DNA from: Diphasiastrum complanatum
Taxonomy: Eukaryota; Streptophyta; Lycopodiopsida; Lycopodiales; Lycopodiaceae
Assembly (NCBI GenBank): GCA_029204225.1
Contig: CM055101.1
Coordinates: 62,686,171-62,750,170, forward strand
Reading direction: 5' to 3'
DNA length: 64,000 bases
In this document: positions 38,709-51,539 of the stretch, one piece after another
Layout: every line of letters begins with the position of its first letter
How positions within the stretch are numbered: the stretch's first letter is position 1
Translations under genes and position numbers: made by a program
The notes under the pieces: generated by a model
Database searches by the model: none
Told to the model about the DNA's origin: nothing
Seen by the model: only the letters and a program-made list of their open reading frames with translations

Positions 38709-41290
38709 TGCTACTATTACAACAATTGAGGTGGAAGAGGATTGGACACTGAATCACATTTGATCAGCGCTTATGCTGCTGCAATATGAAACTCCTGAAT
38801 GTTTTTGTTTTCGAGTCAATGAGAGATTGGTACGCATATGTGAATTTTCTCTTCATTGTTAATACACAATTTAAGTGAGTTCCAATGAGTTTATTTGGAG
38901 TTATTTTAGTGATTTTCTCTATTTTCCTTTTTTTGTTTGGGTATGGTCTCACAATTTGCATGGATGTACATGTAAGACCAAGACAAGAGAATTGTCTACA
39001 ATATAAGGATTTAATACAAGCATAAAAAATTTCAAATCGCACAGAGGTTGACATGACAAACATGTAATAGATCATACATACCAACACTATGGTGTAATGT
39101 TTATTTAAAATCTGCAAAAAATTGCAATACAATCACTTGATAGGCTGCTTGCATCCTTTCTTACTCAAAATTGGTTATGCTCTCATAACTTTTATCAGAA
39201 TGTTTTGATGTGCAAGTTTAGGCCCAAGCATACAATTTTCGTAACTTTGAACAACAAGCTTTGAAAAAAAGAAAGAAAATAATGTTTCAAATGACTTCAA
39301 GATTGTCTCAAATATATAGTATTAAATATTTTTGAACATTGTTAACAAAATCAATAAAATATATATGGCTTTCAATAATAGCCATTTGTGTCCTTTTCAA
39401 TATTGCCTCTCTTCTATGCATCATTATGTGATGATTTCTTTCTATAAATGAACCTTTTCTATCAACAAATCATTATTTCTATACATTTATCTTTACATCT
39501 CCATCAAGGTGAGTAGCTTTGTATTCTCTATGATGAAGAATCTCTCATTGGGTGTATCTATTGATGGAGTTAAGCACGATCTTGTGTGTGATAGTAGAAT
39601 TTATAGCATTTCTTGTCAAAACTCTTATATATTGTTCATCAATATTTTAAAACATCGGAATTGGATAAAAAAGGCATTGAATTATTAGATCAGTCATTAA
39701 ATAATGAAAATTACTCAGTTACAATAACATTAGGATATTGGACTTTGAAAAATTTACCTCGCATATGTCAAGATCTAAGGGTTGCGTCATGTAGCACTCC
39801 AAAAATGATATTATCTTATGGATGCAAAATCATAGTGCGCAACCAAATGTATTGTCTTGTTGGGAGGACTGAAATATTACAAAGTATAATCGTCAATATA
39901 TAATTCAATAAAAGTTTTAATTGCAAGATACCGTGTGGATAAAAAATTAGTGAAAATATCCCCTTACCTTTGCATCAACAATCTCCAGATCTATAGCAAT
40001 AGCTCCACCATTTTCTTATACATGGAGTCCACATGTGAATACGTGGCATTCAAGGAATTCATTTCGGGCACACAGGAATGCAACTTCTAATTAAATCCAC
40101 TTTCAAAGAGATTATGTGCAAGCTCCATGTTTGCTGCCAACACATCACAACCAATGAGTGACTAGAATTTATAAGAATTTAAATAAAGCAAATTCTAAAA
40201 CGAATGAAAGTGACTTAATTTTTATAATATGGAATGATGAAGACATTTACCTCCACACTTATATGCTTGACGATTTTTTTTGTTGATCCACAGCTTGAGT
40301 GAATGCCCAAAATATCGAGATACAAAATCATGTCTTTGGTGATGCCAAATGTATATTTATATACAGAATATGTCATTGAAGCTTCGAGGACTGGGCTTTC
40401 AACTCATTACAATGTCTAATATTTATATAGTTTTTATAATTGATCTCATTTATACAAAATAGAAATTGTCCTTCGAAATCAACAACAATCTTATCTACAA
40501 CAGAATTGAGATCTCCCACTTGTTCAGAAGGAAGACTCATGATAACAAAATTTAGGTTGGTTGGAAGGCTTTGCAACGATTGATGTGCCAACATTATATC
40601 CTTACTAATGGGAGGAGGACCGACTGAATTGTTGAAAGTAGAGTACTTAGGACCGACCATAAATGAGTCTACAAAAGACTCCAAGAGTGATTGATTGATT
40701 GATACACCTATCTATTGCAAACTAGTCACCAATTTCTTGATCTAGATTAGCAATCCCACAATCAAGACCAATCAAATACAATGATCAAACATGGAAATCC
40801 AACCACACGTGTGTGGTACGACCTCCAGTATAGCCTGTTATCAGAGAATGAAAGTAATCAAGTTTACTTTACAATGGAAGCCTAAAATCACAAGACAATT
40901 GTGGGACACTCAAGATTGCCAATGTGCTCTGAAATCTTGATCTTGCATCTATGGAATGATGGATTGATAGTACAAGTAGCTCTTCTCCTTGGATGTTAGG
41001 TGTAATCCAGAATGTTTCAGGGAGAATAATTGACATTTTTTGCCCTAATATGTCAATCTTACCTAACCCTAGAGCTATGCCAATTTGATGGTTAGGTTAC
41101 TCAAGTACTTCCACTTCATTGTCTTGTCATATCCACATAATATACTAAAAATCATGAATGTTGAAGATAAGAAATAAGTCACTTCAAGTCTTCTAACACT
41201 ATCTATGAGAAATTCAAAGATAGTAGCATCTCCAGCTTTTCACCCTTGCAAGGTGCACACTTGAATGAATAGATTGCATGAACTTTGATG
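38709..41290. other. Intergenic, no supported gene
   Basis: Two open stretches of unremarkable sequence (plus strand 39,613-39,903 without an ATG, and minus strand 40,684-40,373) have peptide-like composition but no recognisable motif. They might be remnants of the same unknown family as the neighbouring minus-strand pseudogene. Confidence 0.35.
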
Positions 41291-41299
41291 GCTCGGCCT

Positions 41300-41904
41300 T
41301 TGTCCTTGAGGACCTTCATGGAGCTCTCAGATTTTGAGGTTGATCCTCAAGATCTTCCTCTCTTTGATGCTCCTCCTTTGCCATGTTCACACTCTCAAAA
41401 GCAACATTAGTCTCCAATTAAAAAATGAGAAATAGTCCTTTTCAAATGTCATGTGGGAGCTAGCCCCACTATAAATCCACCATGCTTCTATTGAGTTGTT
41501 TTTTTTTCTTGTTGGTGAGGATGTAGATGCCATCAAGGATGACTCTTCTTCATCCTCTTCTTCTTCATGTGCAAGGTTTTCTTGTTTGCCCTCCTCTTGT
41601 GGATTTTACCTCTGCAAGCATTCGGATGAAAAGTGCCCCTCCTTTCCACAAAAGAAGCACTTAAGCTTGGGCTTATCTATTTTTGCCTTTGCCTATGAGC
41701 TCGTTGGTTGATCATCCTCCTTGGCCTCCCTTGATTGATCCTTCTTTGATCCATTGGTCTTCTTCTTGCCCTTGAATGAGAAATTTGCTCTCTCATCTTG
41801 AAATGATAAGAAACTCATCCTAGCTTTTGCATGGAGCATCCTACACTCTTCAGCCACTAGAACACTGTGAAGCTTATCAATTATCAAGTATCTTGTCTCC
41901 AATA
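41300..41904 (-). pseudogene. gag: Copia gag C-terminal fragment with zinc knuckle
   Basis: The minus strand reads DKLHSVLVAEECRMLHAKAR and DERANFSFKGKKK, then after a stop KPKLKCFFCGKEGHFSSEC, a CX2CX4HX4C knuckle. It is homologous to the end of the gag at 47.6-48.5 kb (EKLHNVLVAEEIRILH, CFFCGKKGHFASEC). The N-terminal half and the rest of the element are absent. Confidence 0.78.
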
Positions 41905-42539
41905 GAAGCTAGTTTTTGTAGTGGGTTTCTTTGTACTCTACCAGCAAAGCACGTAGCCTCTTGAATTGAGTGAGTGTCAACTATTCTCCCACATGAACAA
42001 TCTTTTCTTCTTCGCCCGACTCAGCTAAGTTTATAGGTTGTGTCCATGCAGATCCTTCGAAGACTTGTTCTGATGGTTCCTAATTTTGATCAGGTTCTCT
42101 CTGTGCTTGCGGCATCATGATTACCACGTCGTCTAAGGTGTAGTTCTTAAAGGTTTCTGGCATCTCGTGAACTAGTGTTTAACGAGATTCGTTCTTCAGC
42201 ATGTTAATCTTAGCCCGACTTGTAATCTTTGCACTTCCAGTCATCTGTGAAGATAACGCTCTATCTGTTGGTTCCAGCCGGACCAATTTCAAGGAGTCCA
42301 ACACTTTATTTTTTTCTTTTCTATCAACGTAGTTGGATCTTTTTCACGATATAGGAATATGATTTTTGTCAAGTGGAAGAGATCTAGCAGATCTAATCTG
42401 AGATAGTTTTGATTGAAAATCTAGATCCAATCTCATTGTCTGCTTGATTTAATTTGTATAGATGGCTGCCCCTGGAGGTGCTCCTCAGTAAGTCAATTCA
42501 ATCACCCCCTTTGGATCTACCCAAATACAATGGATTAAC

Positions 42540-44245
42540 AGATTGTCATTAATACAAAATCAACTAAATTAGAATCTAAATCTACAGCAGCAACATGTAT
42601 GCCATTCTAAATAGCACATGTGCTCGTAGTGCCGCTACCACTAAATAAATCTAAAACCCAATCAGTTGGTTGAGAAAAATTATCAACTAAATGATTGATT
42701 AATTGTTGTGGCTTTTGGTAGGGACAAGCCACGGAACCCGTCATTGGATTTTTAAGTTTCTTAATACAATTGAATATTGGAACAAGTTTCCAAAACTTGT
42801 CAGCTCGGAGGTGTTGTAGTGAAGCATGGTACACTTGTACCTGGAATGCGCCAAACACAATATGCGATTTTTCGATTGAACACTAAACGTTCGATCATCT
42901 GTATCTGAAATTTTGTTCATCAAAGTGACACTCACACGTTCCAACTTCTGACCCTTGATGATTTCAGATTCATCCAATTTTATTACAATAATGATCTTTC
43001 CATTTACTTGATGTTCATCTAGTTTATAGAATCAAATAATGTATTTTTCAATATCAAGGAAAATATTATTGCAATCGTTGTAATTGAGCTCACCATATTC
43101 TGATTTGTATAATTCAGTTATATGAAGTGGTTGGCCAACTACTTTGAACATTCCATCATTATAAAAATTTCTAGCTAATTTTACCCGATATGGACGTCGA
43201 AGATTAATTTTCTTCACCATCACTTGGGAAAAGCTTCTTTAACTATTCTAAAAAAAGTAGAATAAGCATTTCTGCTAATTCCAGATACATCACATGCACC
43301 TTGTATCACATTCGCATCCAATATGATTGAACCTTAATCAAAACAGTCTCTACAATTTCATTTTTCATTTTTTTAAACCGAGCATTTTTTATCATTTCCT
43401 TTGCTGACTTTCTTGGTAAAACATGACTTAAACTTTGATCCAATGCATGAACGATCTGTTAAATAGTTCTTTGCCACCAAACATGATCTGCAACAAACAT
43501 TTGAAACTCAAATTATGTTTAATAAATAAATAATCCATGTTATTAAGTGCAAATCAAACTTGAATGACATATACAAATCAAATAAACAGTTTAGATGACA
43601 ACATACTTGAATGCTCAAATTCTTTTTTTCTGATTGCCGCTATATGTAGATAGGTCATCAATATTCTTCATCGGTATTCTCTTTCTTTTCATCTTCATCA
43701 TTGCCTTATTGATAACTTTTAGATCAACAGCAGATTTTAAACTCTCAGATCACAACTTTTCCATGGATTCTAACATTTCTTCGTTTGATCCTCGAAGAGT
43801 GTGACAGTAGCATTCAACTCTGACATAGCATTCTTGAGTGCATTGTTTTCAGCACTAGTGTGTTGCACATAATGAAGCAATTGTTGATTTGCATGTTGCA
43901 ATTGTTGATTAGAAAACTGTAATTGTTGATTCAGACAAGATATGCTATGCATTCCAATATCACGCAATCTTTGACAATATCCAAGTAATCCACTATTTCC
44001 TTCACATACATATATGAGAGATGAGTTACGGACTTAAAATTTGGACACAAATTGGTAGCTGGATCATTAGGATGAATTGATCTATCCACCCACAAATCTA
44101 TATTCATATGATTATTCATTCTCAATTCTCTAACTACTGCTGCAGCATTCTCTACAACTTTCGCATTTTTCTTAATAATTGGAGTGCATTCCATCGGAAG
44201 AGCAACATGCAAATGGAACATTGCCATTGTTAAAGCTACAATCAT
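42540..44245 (-). pseudogene. Multi-frame pseudogene ending in DNA methylase N-4/N-6-like motif
   Basis: Read on the minus strand through several frame changes, it has four parts: (1) VRELRMNNHMNIDLWVDRS and VKEIVDYL near 44.0-44.15 kb; (2) a Gln/Asn-rich coiled coil (LNQQLQFSNQQLQHANQQLL) near 43.9 kb; (3) a basic segment (MMKMKRKRIPMKNID), IQGACDVSGISRNAYSTFF and INLRRPYRVKLARNFYNDG; (4) at 42,720-42,600 GSVACPYQKPQQLINHLVDN then WVLDLFSGSGTTSTCA, and past a TAG, NGIHVAAVDLDS. Part 4 matches the C-terminal half of beta-class (N4/N6) DNA methyltransferases: the 'QKP..L...L' motif X and motif I, FxGSGTT. The catalytic DPPY/W motif was not found. Parts 1-3 are unrecognised and may or may not be the same gene. 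Confidence 0.5.
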
Positions 44246-45667
44246 GTAAATGAATCTACCTACAGTAAATCAATATGAATAGATCTAGCATTCCTTACTT
44301 TTGTAATGTTTATGTCGCATTGAAAAATTGTCCCGCCTCATATTTCACTTTTAGCATACAATGATTTTAAAAGTTTTGCCTCTCCCGCTTCAGTTTTTGC
44401 ATTGAGCACACCAAGATTTTCAGTCTTAAAGCTCTAGTCCCGAATTTTGGAACGAGCTTGAAGAGAAGTTATTACATCTCATGCTAGACTAGCTATTGTC
44501 TGAAGTTAACCATACTAGTTAAACGTCGGGCAAGGCCGAAAACTCAAAAAACGACGACCAGAAGTTACCGGTTTGCATTCTCTCTCTCTATGTAATCTCT
44601 CTCTATAGTGAAATTTCTCAAAGGGCCCATTTTGAGCCCATATTTTTCCTAATGATTAGTTATTGTCCCACTGGTCTTGATGGCCAGTGGGAAGTGGTGG
44701 ACGATGCAGTCGGCGTGACCGGTTGTCTAGTTCTTTTGGGGGAGCGCACTTTTGAGGGTGCACCCACCTCTAGGTCTAGCGACAGCCGTAGCTCCAACGG
44801 TGGCTACGGAGGTGTCACCTCTGGCATTTGTCTCATGAGAGGGTTGCACCCTTCTGCTTTTCAAGCAGTCTACAAGTAGTCGATGCATGAGGACGTGACG
44901 GTTGGCTCGCCTATCCCTATTGGCGAGTCTAGCACATGTCCATATGAGATTCATGCTGATGGATCTTTGCATATGGCAATAATAATAAAAATCTAGTCAT
45001 GAGGCGAGCTCGTGAATTGACCAATACATTAACAATCCTCTCAATGAAGTCACCAAAGACAATCGCAAAGTCTTGCAACCAGTCCGTTACGAAGTTGAAG
45101 TAAACCGACCGCAATTGCAATCGCAACGCACCGCAAGGGTTAATGTTACAGTTATAAGCAAAGACCAATGAAATACAACGAAAGCAAACTGAAGGCAATC
45201 GCCAAGCTGGAGCTCGTGGTCACCTACGAAGCAAACCGAAGACAGTCCATGAAGGCTGACCAAAGGCCACCGCAAAGTCAACGAATATGGTTCACAACGG
45301 TTCTCTCCTCTCAAAGAGATGAACCGCCTGAGCACCGCAGAAGCCCCTGCTACGATCTATCTGCGACTTTTCCCTTGTGTATAATCTTGAATGCCTTTAT
45401 GCTCGTTCATTGTTTATATGTATTCAACTGTCATTAATATTTTTCGCACATATGGTCGTTGGCTAAATGATCATAAAAGTAGTACTAGATAGGCGATGTC
45501 CATCTAGGACTTGGAAGAGGATAGATTTTTGCTAGTTGTAGTAGCCTGTGGCTGAGAGCTAAACTCTATCTAAGCTTAATCATAGGAATCAGATCAGAGA
45601 GCGCATTATCAGACCTAGGAGGTGACAGAATGCCTCACTAAGCATCATCTCATGCAGATTCCAACAA
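44246..45667. other. Unassigned; right end probably a Copia LTR
   Basis: From about 45,490 the DNA leads into '...cagattccaaca' followed by a primer-site-like TGGTATCAGAG at 45,668, so the right part is likely the 5' LTR of the gag-bearing fragment below. Its left boundary could not be fixed. The rest shows no gene. Confidence 0.4.
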
Positions 45668-45679
45668 TGGTATCAGAGA
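45668..45679 (+). promoter_or_regulatory. Primer binding site, partly duplicated
   Basis: TGGTATCAGAGA follows an LTR-like end CCAACA. About 50 bp further, 'tgtagattccaacactagtatcagagt' (45,708-45,734) repeats the same LTR-end plus primer-site arrangement with changes. Confidence 0.6.
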
Positions 45680-45799
45680 GGGAGGTTGAAAAGCGTCTCG
45701 TTTGTGTAGATTCCAACACTAGTATCAGAGTCTGCTCGATCAGAATATCAGAGTTGGAAGGTTTTAAGAGCCTGAAGTTTTTCATTCAAGAGCCTGATT

Positions 45800-46128
45800 C
45801 AAGCTGAAATGTTACAAGCAACAATGGTGTCTATAAGCAACGTTCAATCAAAGATTTGCAAATACTTCAGGCAGATCTTTCAAACTACCTAGCCTGGAAG
45901 GTGAAGACTTTGCTTATCCTAAGAGGAGAAGCACTTTGGCCTTGGGTGGACGAGACTGAAGAAAATCCAGTAAATATGGGGCATGAGCTTTGCGAATGGA
46001 ACAAGAAAAATCATAGGGCACTAGCTGTTCTCTTCTCTTCCATCAAAGGCAACATCATATTCGATCTCTCATCAATAGCAAATGCACGAGAACTATGGGA
46101 TGCATTTGTTAAAATATCACTTCCAACT
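45800..46128 (+). pseudogene. gag: Copia gag N-terminus, cut by another Copia
   Basis: The frame reads LQADLSNYLAWKVKTLLIL, WNKKNHRALAVLFSSI and ARELWDAFVKISL, a Copia Gag N-terminal half. It has no ATG in frame. It ends at 46,128, where TGTTGTATCT begins the LTR of the next element. Confidence 0.75.
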
Positions 46129-48620
46129 TGTTGTATCTTGTAGATCTCAAGTCATTTGAGCTTGATAGGATCTCACACATGTGGAGTCTGTTCCCACGTG
46201 TGAAAGAATGTGCATAAGTCATTTTTATTAAGTTAGATTGGTTTAAGCTTGATCTACACTAATGTGAAATTGACCTTTGAGTAGAATCTTGAAAATGGTC
46301 AAATTGGTCAAACTTTTTGTAAATAGATTGGACTTCCATGTGAGTGAGTTATTACTCACACATGTCAAGATACCATTCACACGTGTGGATAAGCTTCTAG
46401 AAGATAAGATAGGAAGATTACACTAGATCCTATTTTATAGGGAATATTCCTATAAATGTGGAAGACTAGCTTTTTGTTCTATAGCCAAAGAGAATAGTCA
46501 ACTTTGGGAAATGAGCACATATGGCTCCCATTGGTGGATCTGGATGACTAGGCACTCTTCACACGTGTGAAGGCCTGCTGGACAGTACACAGCTCGTGGA
46601 TGTACTTGATCTATAAAGAGATCAACCAAATCAATAACAAGTTGATGTGACATTGGTAGATTCTAGTTTTGTTGAGATTTCCACATTTGTCTTGAGTTTT
46701 GATGAATGAAAGGCATTTGTAAGTTCATGTACTTTACTCTCTATAAACAGGCCGTACAGGTACTGTCCTCCACACGTGTGAGGCCGCCCATCCATGTGTT
46801 TGATCATTTGATCCATTGCTCTTGCTTGAATCATAGTGTAAAGCATCTAGATCAAGATCTAACATCTAGAACTTGATAGATCTTTTGATTAAGCAATCAA
46901 TAACTCTTAATGATTGATAGTACAATCAATATTTGTCCTTTTTCTCTGAAAATTGACATGGTATAAGAGCCAAGTCTAAGAGTGATCTAAATGATTAATA
47001 GTACTTGAGAAATCATTGACAATTTGTTGTTTTTGAGTTCTAATTTAGAGGGCGAGTTCAAAGAGAGAAGTAACATCATTGTTTTTGGTCAAGATTGATT
47101 TGTGGGCTGCTGAAGTACTTTCCACACGTGTGAAACTGTACAGCAACCTTCAAATTAACTTCCATAAGTGTTTTTGATCCAAAAAAGTGCATACTAGTCC
47201 AAAATTTAAGGTTTTTAGTGCATTGTCTAGATCTAGGTTCAATCTATTGAATGCTAATGATCAAATCGTGATTTGAGTCATTGAAGCAATTCATTTTGAA
47301 GCATTAGATCAGACCTTTAAGGCTGATTTGTTCAGATCTTAAGTGTGTGTGGAATATCAAACCAATTTGAACTAGAATCAATTTCTTTGAGGAATGAATT
47401 GCTAGGATATTTGTAGTTCATCTATTATACCATCATCCAAGTTGAACTAGGATTGATTGGGCCAAGATTAAAAGCTTCTTGAAAGCTAGAAATCTATCTA
47501 GATCACACCTTATCAAGAGAACTTTGTGTATCTCATAGGCTTCCATTCAGAATGACATCCATGGGTGGATATATGTTAGAATCTAGTGAGAAACTAACTT
47601 CCACAAACTATTCCATTTAGAAAGTAGGAATGGAATCACTACTAGTGGTTCATGATCTCTTTGATATTGTCTTAGGAGTTGAGGAAGAGCCTCAAGCTCC
47701 CCAAGAACAACTAAAGTACAAGAAGAGGGTTAGATTAGCCCTACATTGCTTGACGTTAAATGTAAGCAATGACCTCTTGAAGGAGGTGGCTTCTTGTACC
47801 ACATCAAAAGAGGCTTGGAATTTACTAAAGAGCATTTATGAATCCAATAACACTTCAAGAGTGCTTATGCTAAGAAACTTGATCTTGCAAAGCATGAGGG
47901 GAAGTGGAGAAAATGGACAAGAGTATGTCCTAAGGATAAAATCCTTGAACAAAGAATTGGGATCTATAGGAGAGAAGATCCAAGATAATGAACTAGTACA
48001 AGTAATCTTGAATGGACTAGGAGATGAGTTCTCTAATCTAGTTCAATCTTTTGATATTCAAGACCAACTTCCATCAATTGAAAAATTGCATAATGTTCTT
48101 GTGGCCGAGGAGATTAGGATTCTACACCTCAAAACAAAAATGGGGTCAATATCACTACATAATGGTGATGAGAAAGCAAACTTCACATCTAAAGGCAAGA
48201 AGAAGTCTCTTCCTTTTAAGAAGATCCAAGGCAAGGAGGCTGAGGCAAAGGATGGAGCATCTACCTCCAAAGGGAAGCAAAAGAAGAAAGCAAAGTTGAA
48301 GTGTTTCTTTTGTGGGAAGAAAGGACACTTTGCTTCCGAATGCTATAAGAAGAAGAATGCACAAGGGAATGAAGATCAAGGCAATCTTGCACAAGGGGAG
48401 GAGGAAGAGGTTGGCTTCAACACATCCTTGATGGTAGCACCTATTCAACATCACATAAAGCATACCCACATTTATGATGTTGAGAAAGGTCAGATCTCAG
48501 TCAGCCACGATGTAGTCTTCCTTGAAGACAAATTCTATGATTTCAAGTAGAAGCAGCAAATGTAGGAGTTTGTTCCAACAACTCCATTTACCATCGATAG
48601 GTCTGGACCTATGACTGTTC
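46129..48620 (+). mobile_element. Copia fragment D: LTR, primer site, gag, deleted pol
   Basis: A candidate 5' LTR (46,129-46,958, TGTTGTATCT...ATTGACA) contains several TCACACGTGTGA-like palindromes. A primer site TGGTATAAGAGC (46,959-46,970) and gag follow. After the zinc knuckle the sequence jumps to an integrase C-terminal motif (SVSHDVVFLED), so protease and most of the integrase are deleted. No 3' LTR was identified. The insertion lies in the gag at 45.8-46.1 kb. Confidence 0.68.
47552..48550 (+). pseudogene. gag: Copia D gag with zinc knuckle
   Basis: From ATG 47,552 the N-terminus ends in NYSI followed by TAG (47,618-47,620), where the family has Trp (NYSIW K), so one base change created the stop. 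The rest is open for 306 codons: YKKRVRLALHCLTLNVSNDL, WNLLKSIYESNNTSRVLML, VQVILNGLGDEFSNLVQSFD and a Lys-rich linker. The knuckle C-FF-C-GKKG-H-FASE-C lies at 48,302-48,343. The last 30 or so residues (KGQISVSHDVVFLEDKF) are from the integrase C-terminus. This is the most complete gag in the window. Confidence 0.85.
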
Positions 48621-49229
48621 AACCACGAAATCATTCATACATAGACAGAGATCTAATGACCAAACTTGTTCTTCATTTTATCTGACTCCTTAGAGCTAGA
48701 AATCAAAGACACAGAAAGTATTCTGAACTATAACAATTGATTTGTTTCTATAAGTAGGATCACACGCTTATCAATGCAATTGTCTTGTGATCTGATAGTT
48801 GTAATTACAACATTGAATATTCAGAATCGCTATTGTTCTATCTCATTGTATTCGTGTTGAATGTTTATTAACTCTCACTCTTCTTTCGTTACTATCACAA
48901 GTACTTTATAAATGAAGAAATGTATGGCTGTCATTGACGCCTAATTGTTTCACTTTTCTTTACGTTCAGAATATCAGAATTAGAAAATTTCATGGTGCCC
49001 AATCTTTGTAGCAATCTCACTTTATGGTTGTCTACGACACCTATGTTGATAACTCATTATCAACACATATAAAAAATGCTCTATCATTCCATTCTCTAAG
49101 TAATCTAGATTCTTATATAATTAGTTCTTATTGTCTCATGTTTCATCATATTCTTCCTTTGTTGGTGATGGGATAACGACCTTCATTTCCGCTGCGGCCT
49201 GATCGTTCATTCTAAATCCACACCAACAA
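48621..49229. other. AT-rich, unassigned
   Basis: On the minus strand a TTATAAAGTACTT word near 48,905 and flanking composition resemble an LTR promoter, but no partner or coding region was found. Nothing else was seen. Confidence 0.3.
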
Positions 49230-49512
49230 AGACAACATAAAGGGGAAGACTAAGATTGATGATTTTCTTTCATTAAGTAGGATTCAACCAAAGTCTGATT
49301 GTTTCACAATGCAAAAGACCACCAACACAATGCCAAATCCTGATATATCAGTTCTTAAAAGGCCAAATCCAGGGAATTCTAGCCCAAAAAGACCAATTAT
49401 ACAACTAGAACTAGCACCTATAACGTCTATGCCTTGTCCTTAATTGGTAAGATTGATTGCTGAGGAAAGTCTTCAAGTTCAAGCATACTATGAATACCTA
49501 GATAGACAAAGC
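49230..49512 (+). pseudogene. Unknown ORF, 5' part, split by Copia E
   Basis: The frame reads KTKIDDFLSLSRIQPKSDCF, then LKRPNPGNSSPKRPIIQ and, past a stop, LVRLIAEESLQVQAYYEYLD up to the Copia LTR. The open sequence resumes on the other side of the element at 54,257 (NNSQASTSYRHYKLSESMT, then LSWDPLMDGVDYPFVDEQ). Both pieces are polar and Pro-rich. Family unknown; a transposase tail is possible but unsupported. Confidence 0.35.
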
Positions 49513-50580
49513 CGTTGGAAATTGAGTTCACGGTTTTCTCCTTGGTGATACTATTTCTATTTTAAAAATTTTCTTGCACATTTTGTATTAATGATCTAGG
49601 GTCAGATGCAACCTACTTTGAAAAAATGCACTGTTTGTTGGCTTTTTCGCATCTTTTCAAAATGCAAAAAATGCGAAATGTGACTATTTCAACATAAGGA
49701 GAAAATGTGAAAAATGCAAAATGTGACTATTTCGACATCAGAGTCATCTCCTTTTCATTTTTCCGAAATGTGAGAAATGCGAAGTGTTTCTACTTCGACG
49801 AGCAACGTCTCCATCTACTTCCAAAAATATGTGAACTATGCTACAAACTCATCCACATCAATGACTTCGAGTTGTTTGACCTAAGTACACATTGTACAGC
49901 TGTCATTGTAGTTCAAATACTTCTTGAGTACAACAAATTACATAGTTGAAAGTTAAACATTTATTGTGATTAATTACAAGAATGCAGTGTATAAATACAT
50001 CTTCATCACGCACTCTTCATGATGCTCTACCAACAAGGCGATAGATATCAAACATCCAAGTTATGCCTCCATTTTGGTTGTAACATTTCAGTGTTGTTCA
50101 AGATTTCAGTCTAATATAGAAGCAACATGCTCTTTCATCTTTGTTTAATGTAGATGTATGCATGTTGTGATTTGAATACATTTTCTACTGCTTATTCACG
50201 CTGGTTCACTCACTCTAATCAGATCACAAACGTCTACGACTCCTTAGAATATGATCAAACGACGACTATCTTTGACACCTGAGGAACAACATTATCATAC
50301 TCTGCACCATCACTCTAAAATTTTGAACTGAACTTATTAGTGAAACTAATCAACAATAATACCACACCTTATGTAATCTCTTTGACGGGGACTGTACTCA
50401 TATTTATTTGAGTATGAATTATTTTTAAAATCTTGTTGGTGAGAATGCTTGAGCTATGTGATTATGTCTCTGCATTTACATTCTTTTAGACTATTCTTGC
50501 TTATAGCAGCCCATAATAATGGGAGAGTTGTTCCACACTATTTTCTTCTCTCTTCCTCCGTTCGCATCCCACCTCCAACA
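49513..50580 (+). repeat. 5' LTR of Copia E
   Basis: The first base is C where the 3' LTR has T (CGTTGG versus TGTTGG). It ends CCTCCAACA. Within it, 'gaaatgtgagaaatgcgaagtg'-type words repeat irregularly at 49,630-49,790. Confidence 0.85.
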
Positions 50581-50640
50581 TATTGGTATCAAAGCTTATC
50601 TCAATAAATCGAGAGATTGTTCTAGTTTATTACTATCAGT

Positions 50641-51430
50641 ATGTCTCTTACTGGTAACTCTTCACCTTCTTTATCCAATGAAGCTACAATCATTGATAAG
50701 TTCAACGGATCCAACTTCTATATTTGGGAGTTGAAACTCTGGATGATGTTGATAGATAGAGATCTTTGGGATGTTGTAGATGGGTCTGTGACCTGAAACC
50801 AGAAAACGTTGATCATCAATCAACTAAGGCATGGAAGATCAAAGATCAGAAGGCCCTAGCATCGATCACGCTGAATCTGGCCGACTCCCAAATGTCCCAC
50901 ATTCCCACATGCAAGTCCTCTAAGGAAGCATTAGATTTGACTCAAGATGTGACCACTAGGCTACACCTTAGAAGGAAGTTCTTTACTCCTAAAATGTCCG
51001 ATTCTCATCCATCACTTCTCACATTAACAGCTTCAAATCTTTAATGGATTAGTTGTCAGCTGTAGGATGGTGCTATTCAAGATGATGATGCTGTTATGAC
51101 CTTGCTAACTTCTTTACCAAAGTCCTATGAACACTTTGTTGTGATGATCTCCACTCAACCTGACTTGACTCTTCAAAAGGTCATCGGTCATCTTCTTCAA
51201 GAAGAAATGCGGAGAAAGACCAGTGATTTGTCCATCAAAGACAAGTCCCTAGCCCTATACATCAAGAAGAAAGACAACTTCAAGGGCAAGAATCAAGTGT
51301 AGTAGAAGCCTCATACTCAATCAGAGAGCAATGGATCACGCAAGAAGCTCTTTTGTAGATATTGTAAGACGGTGAACCATGACATCAAAGAATGTCGTAT
51401 CTGCATCTACAACGAGGCAAAAAAACAACA
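50641..51430 (+). pseudogene. gag: Copia E gag
   Basis: From ATG 50,641: IIDKFNGSNFYIWELKLWMM and LWDVVDGSV, a Copia Gag start. A stop and a frame change follow, then LLTSLPKSYEHFVVMISTQP and QKVIGHLLQEEMRRK. After a TAG there is a zinc knuckle C-RY-C-KTVN-H-DIKE-C near 51,354-51,395. It is the same architecture as the D gag but a different family. Confidence 0.8.
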
Positions 51431-51539
51431 ACAATAACAGCCAAATTCTATCAATCCGACAAAATTCAAGGAGCACACCTTTGATGAAGACAAACCATCA
51501 AAACTGTTAATGGCTTATAGCTTATCATTTACTAATCGG

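Noticed and set aside
42540-44245. Endogenous giant-virus insertion, suggested by the methylase motif
   Set aside because: A single methylase block without capsid, polymerase or other viral genes does not support it; a mobile element or host gene is equally possible.
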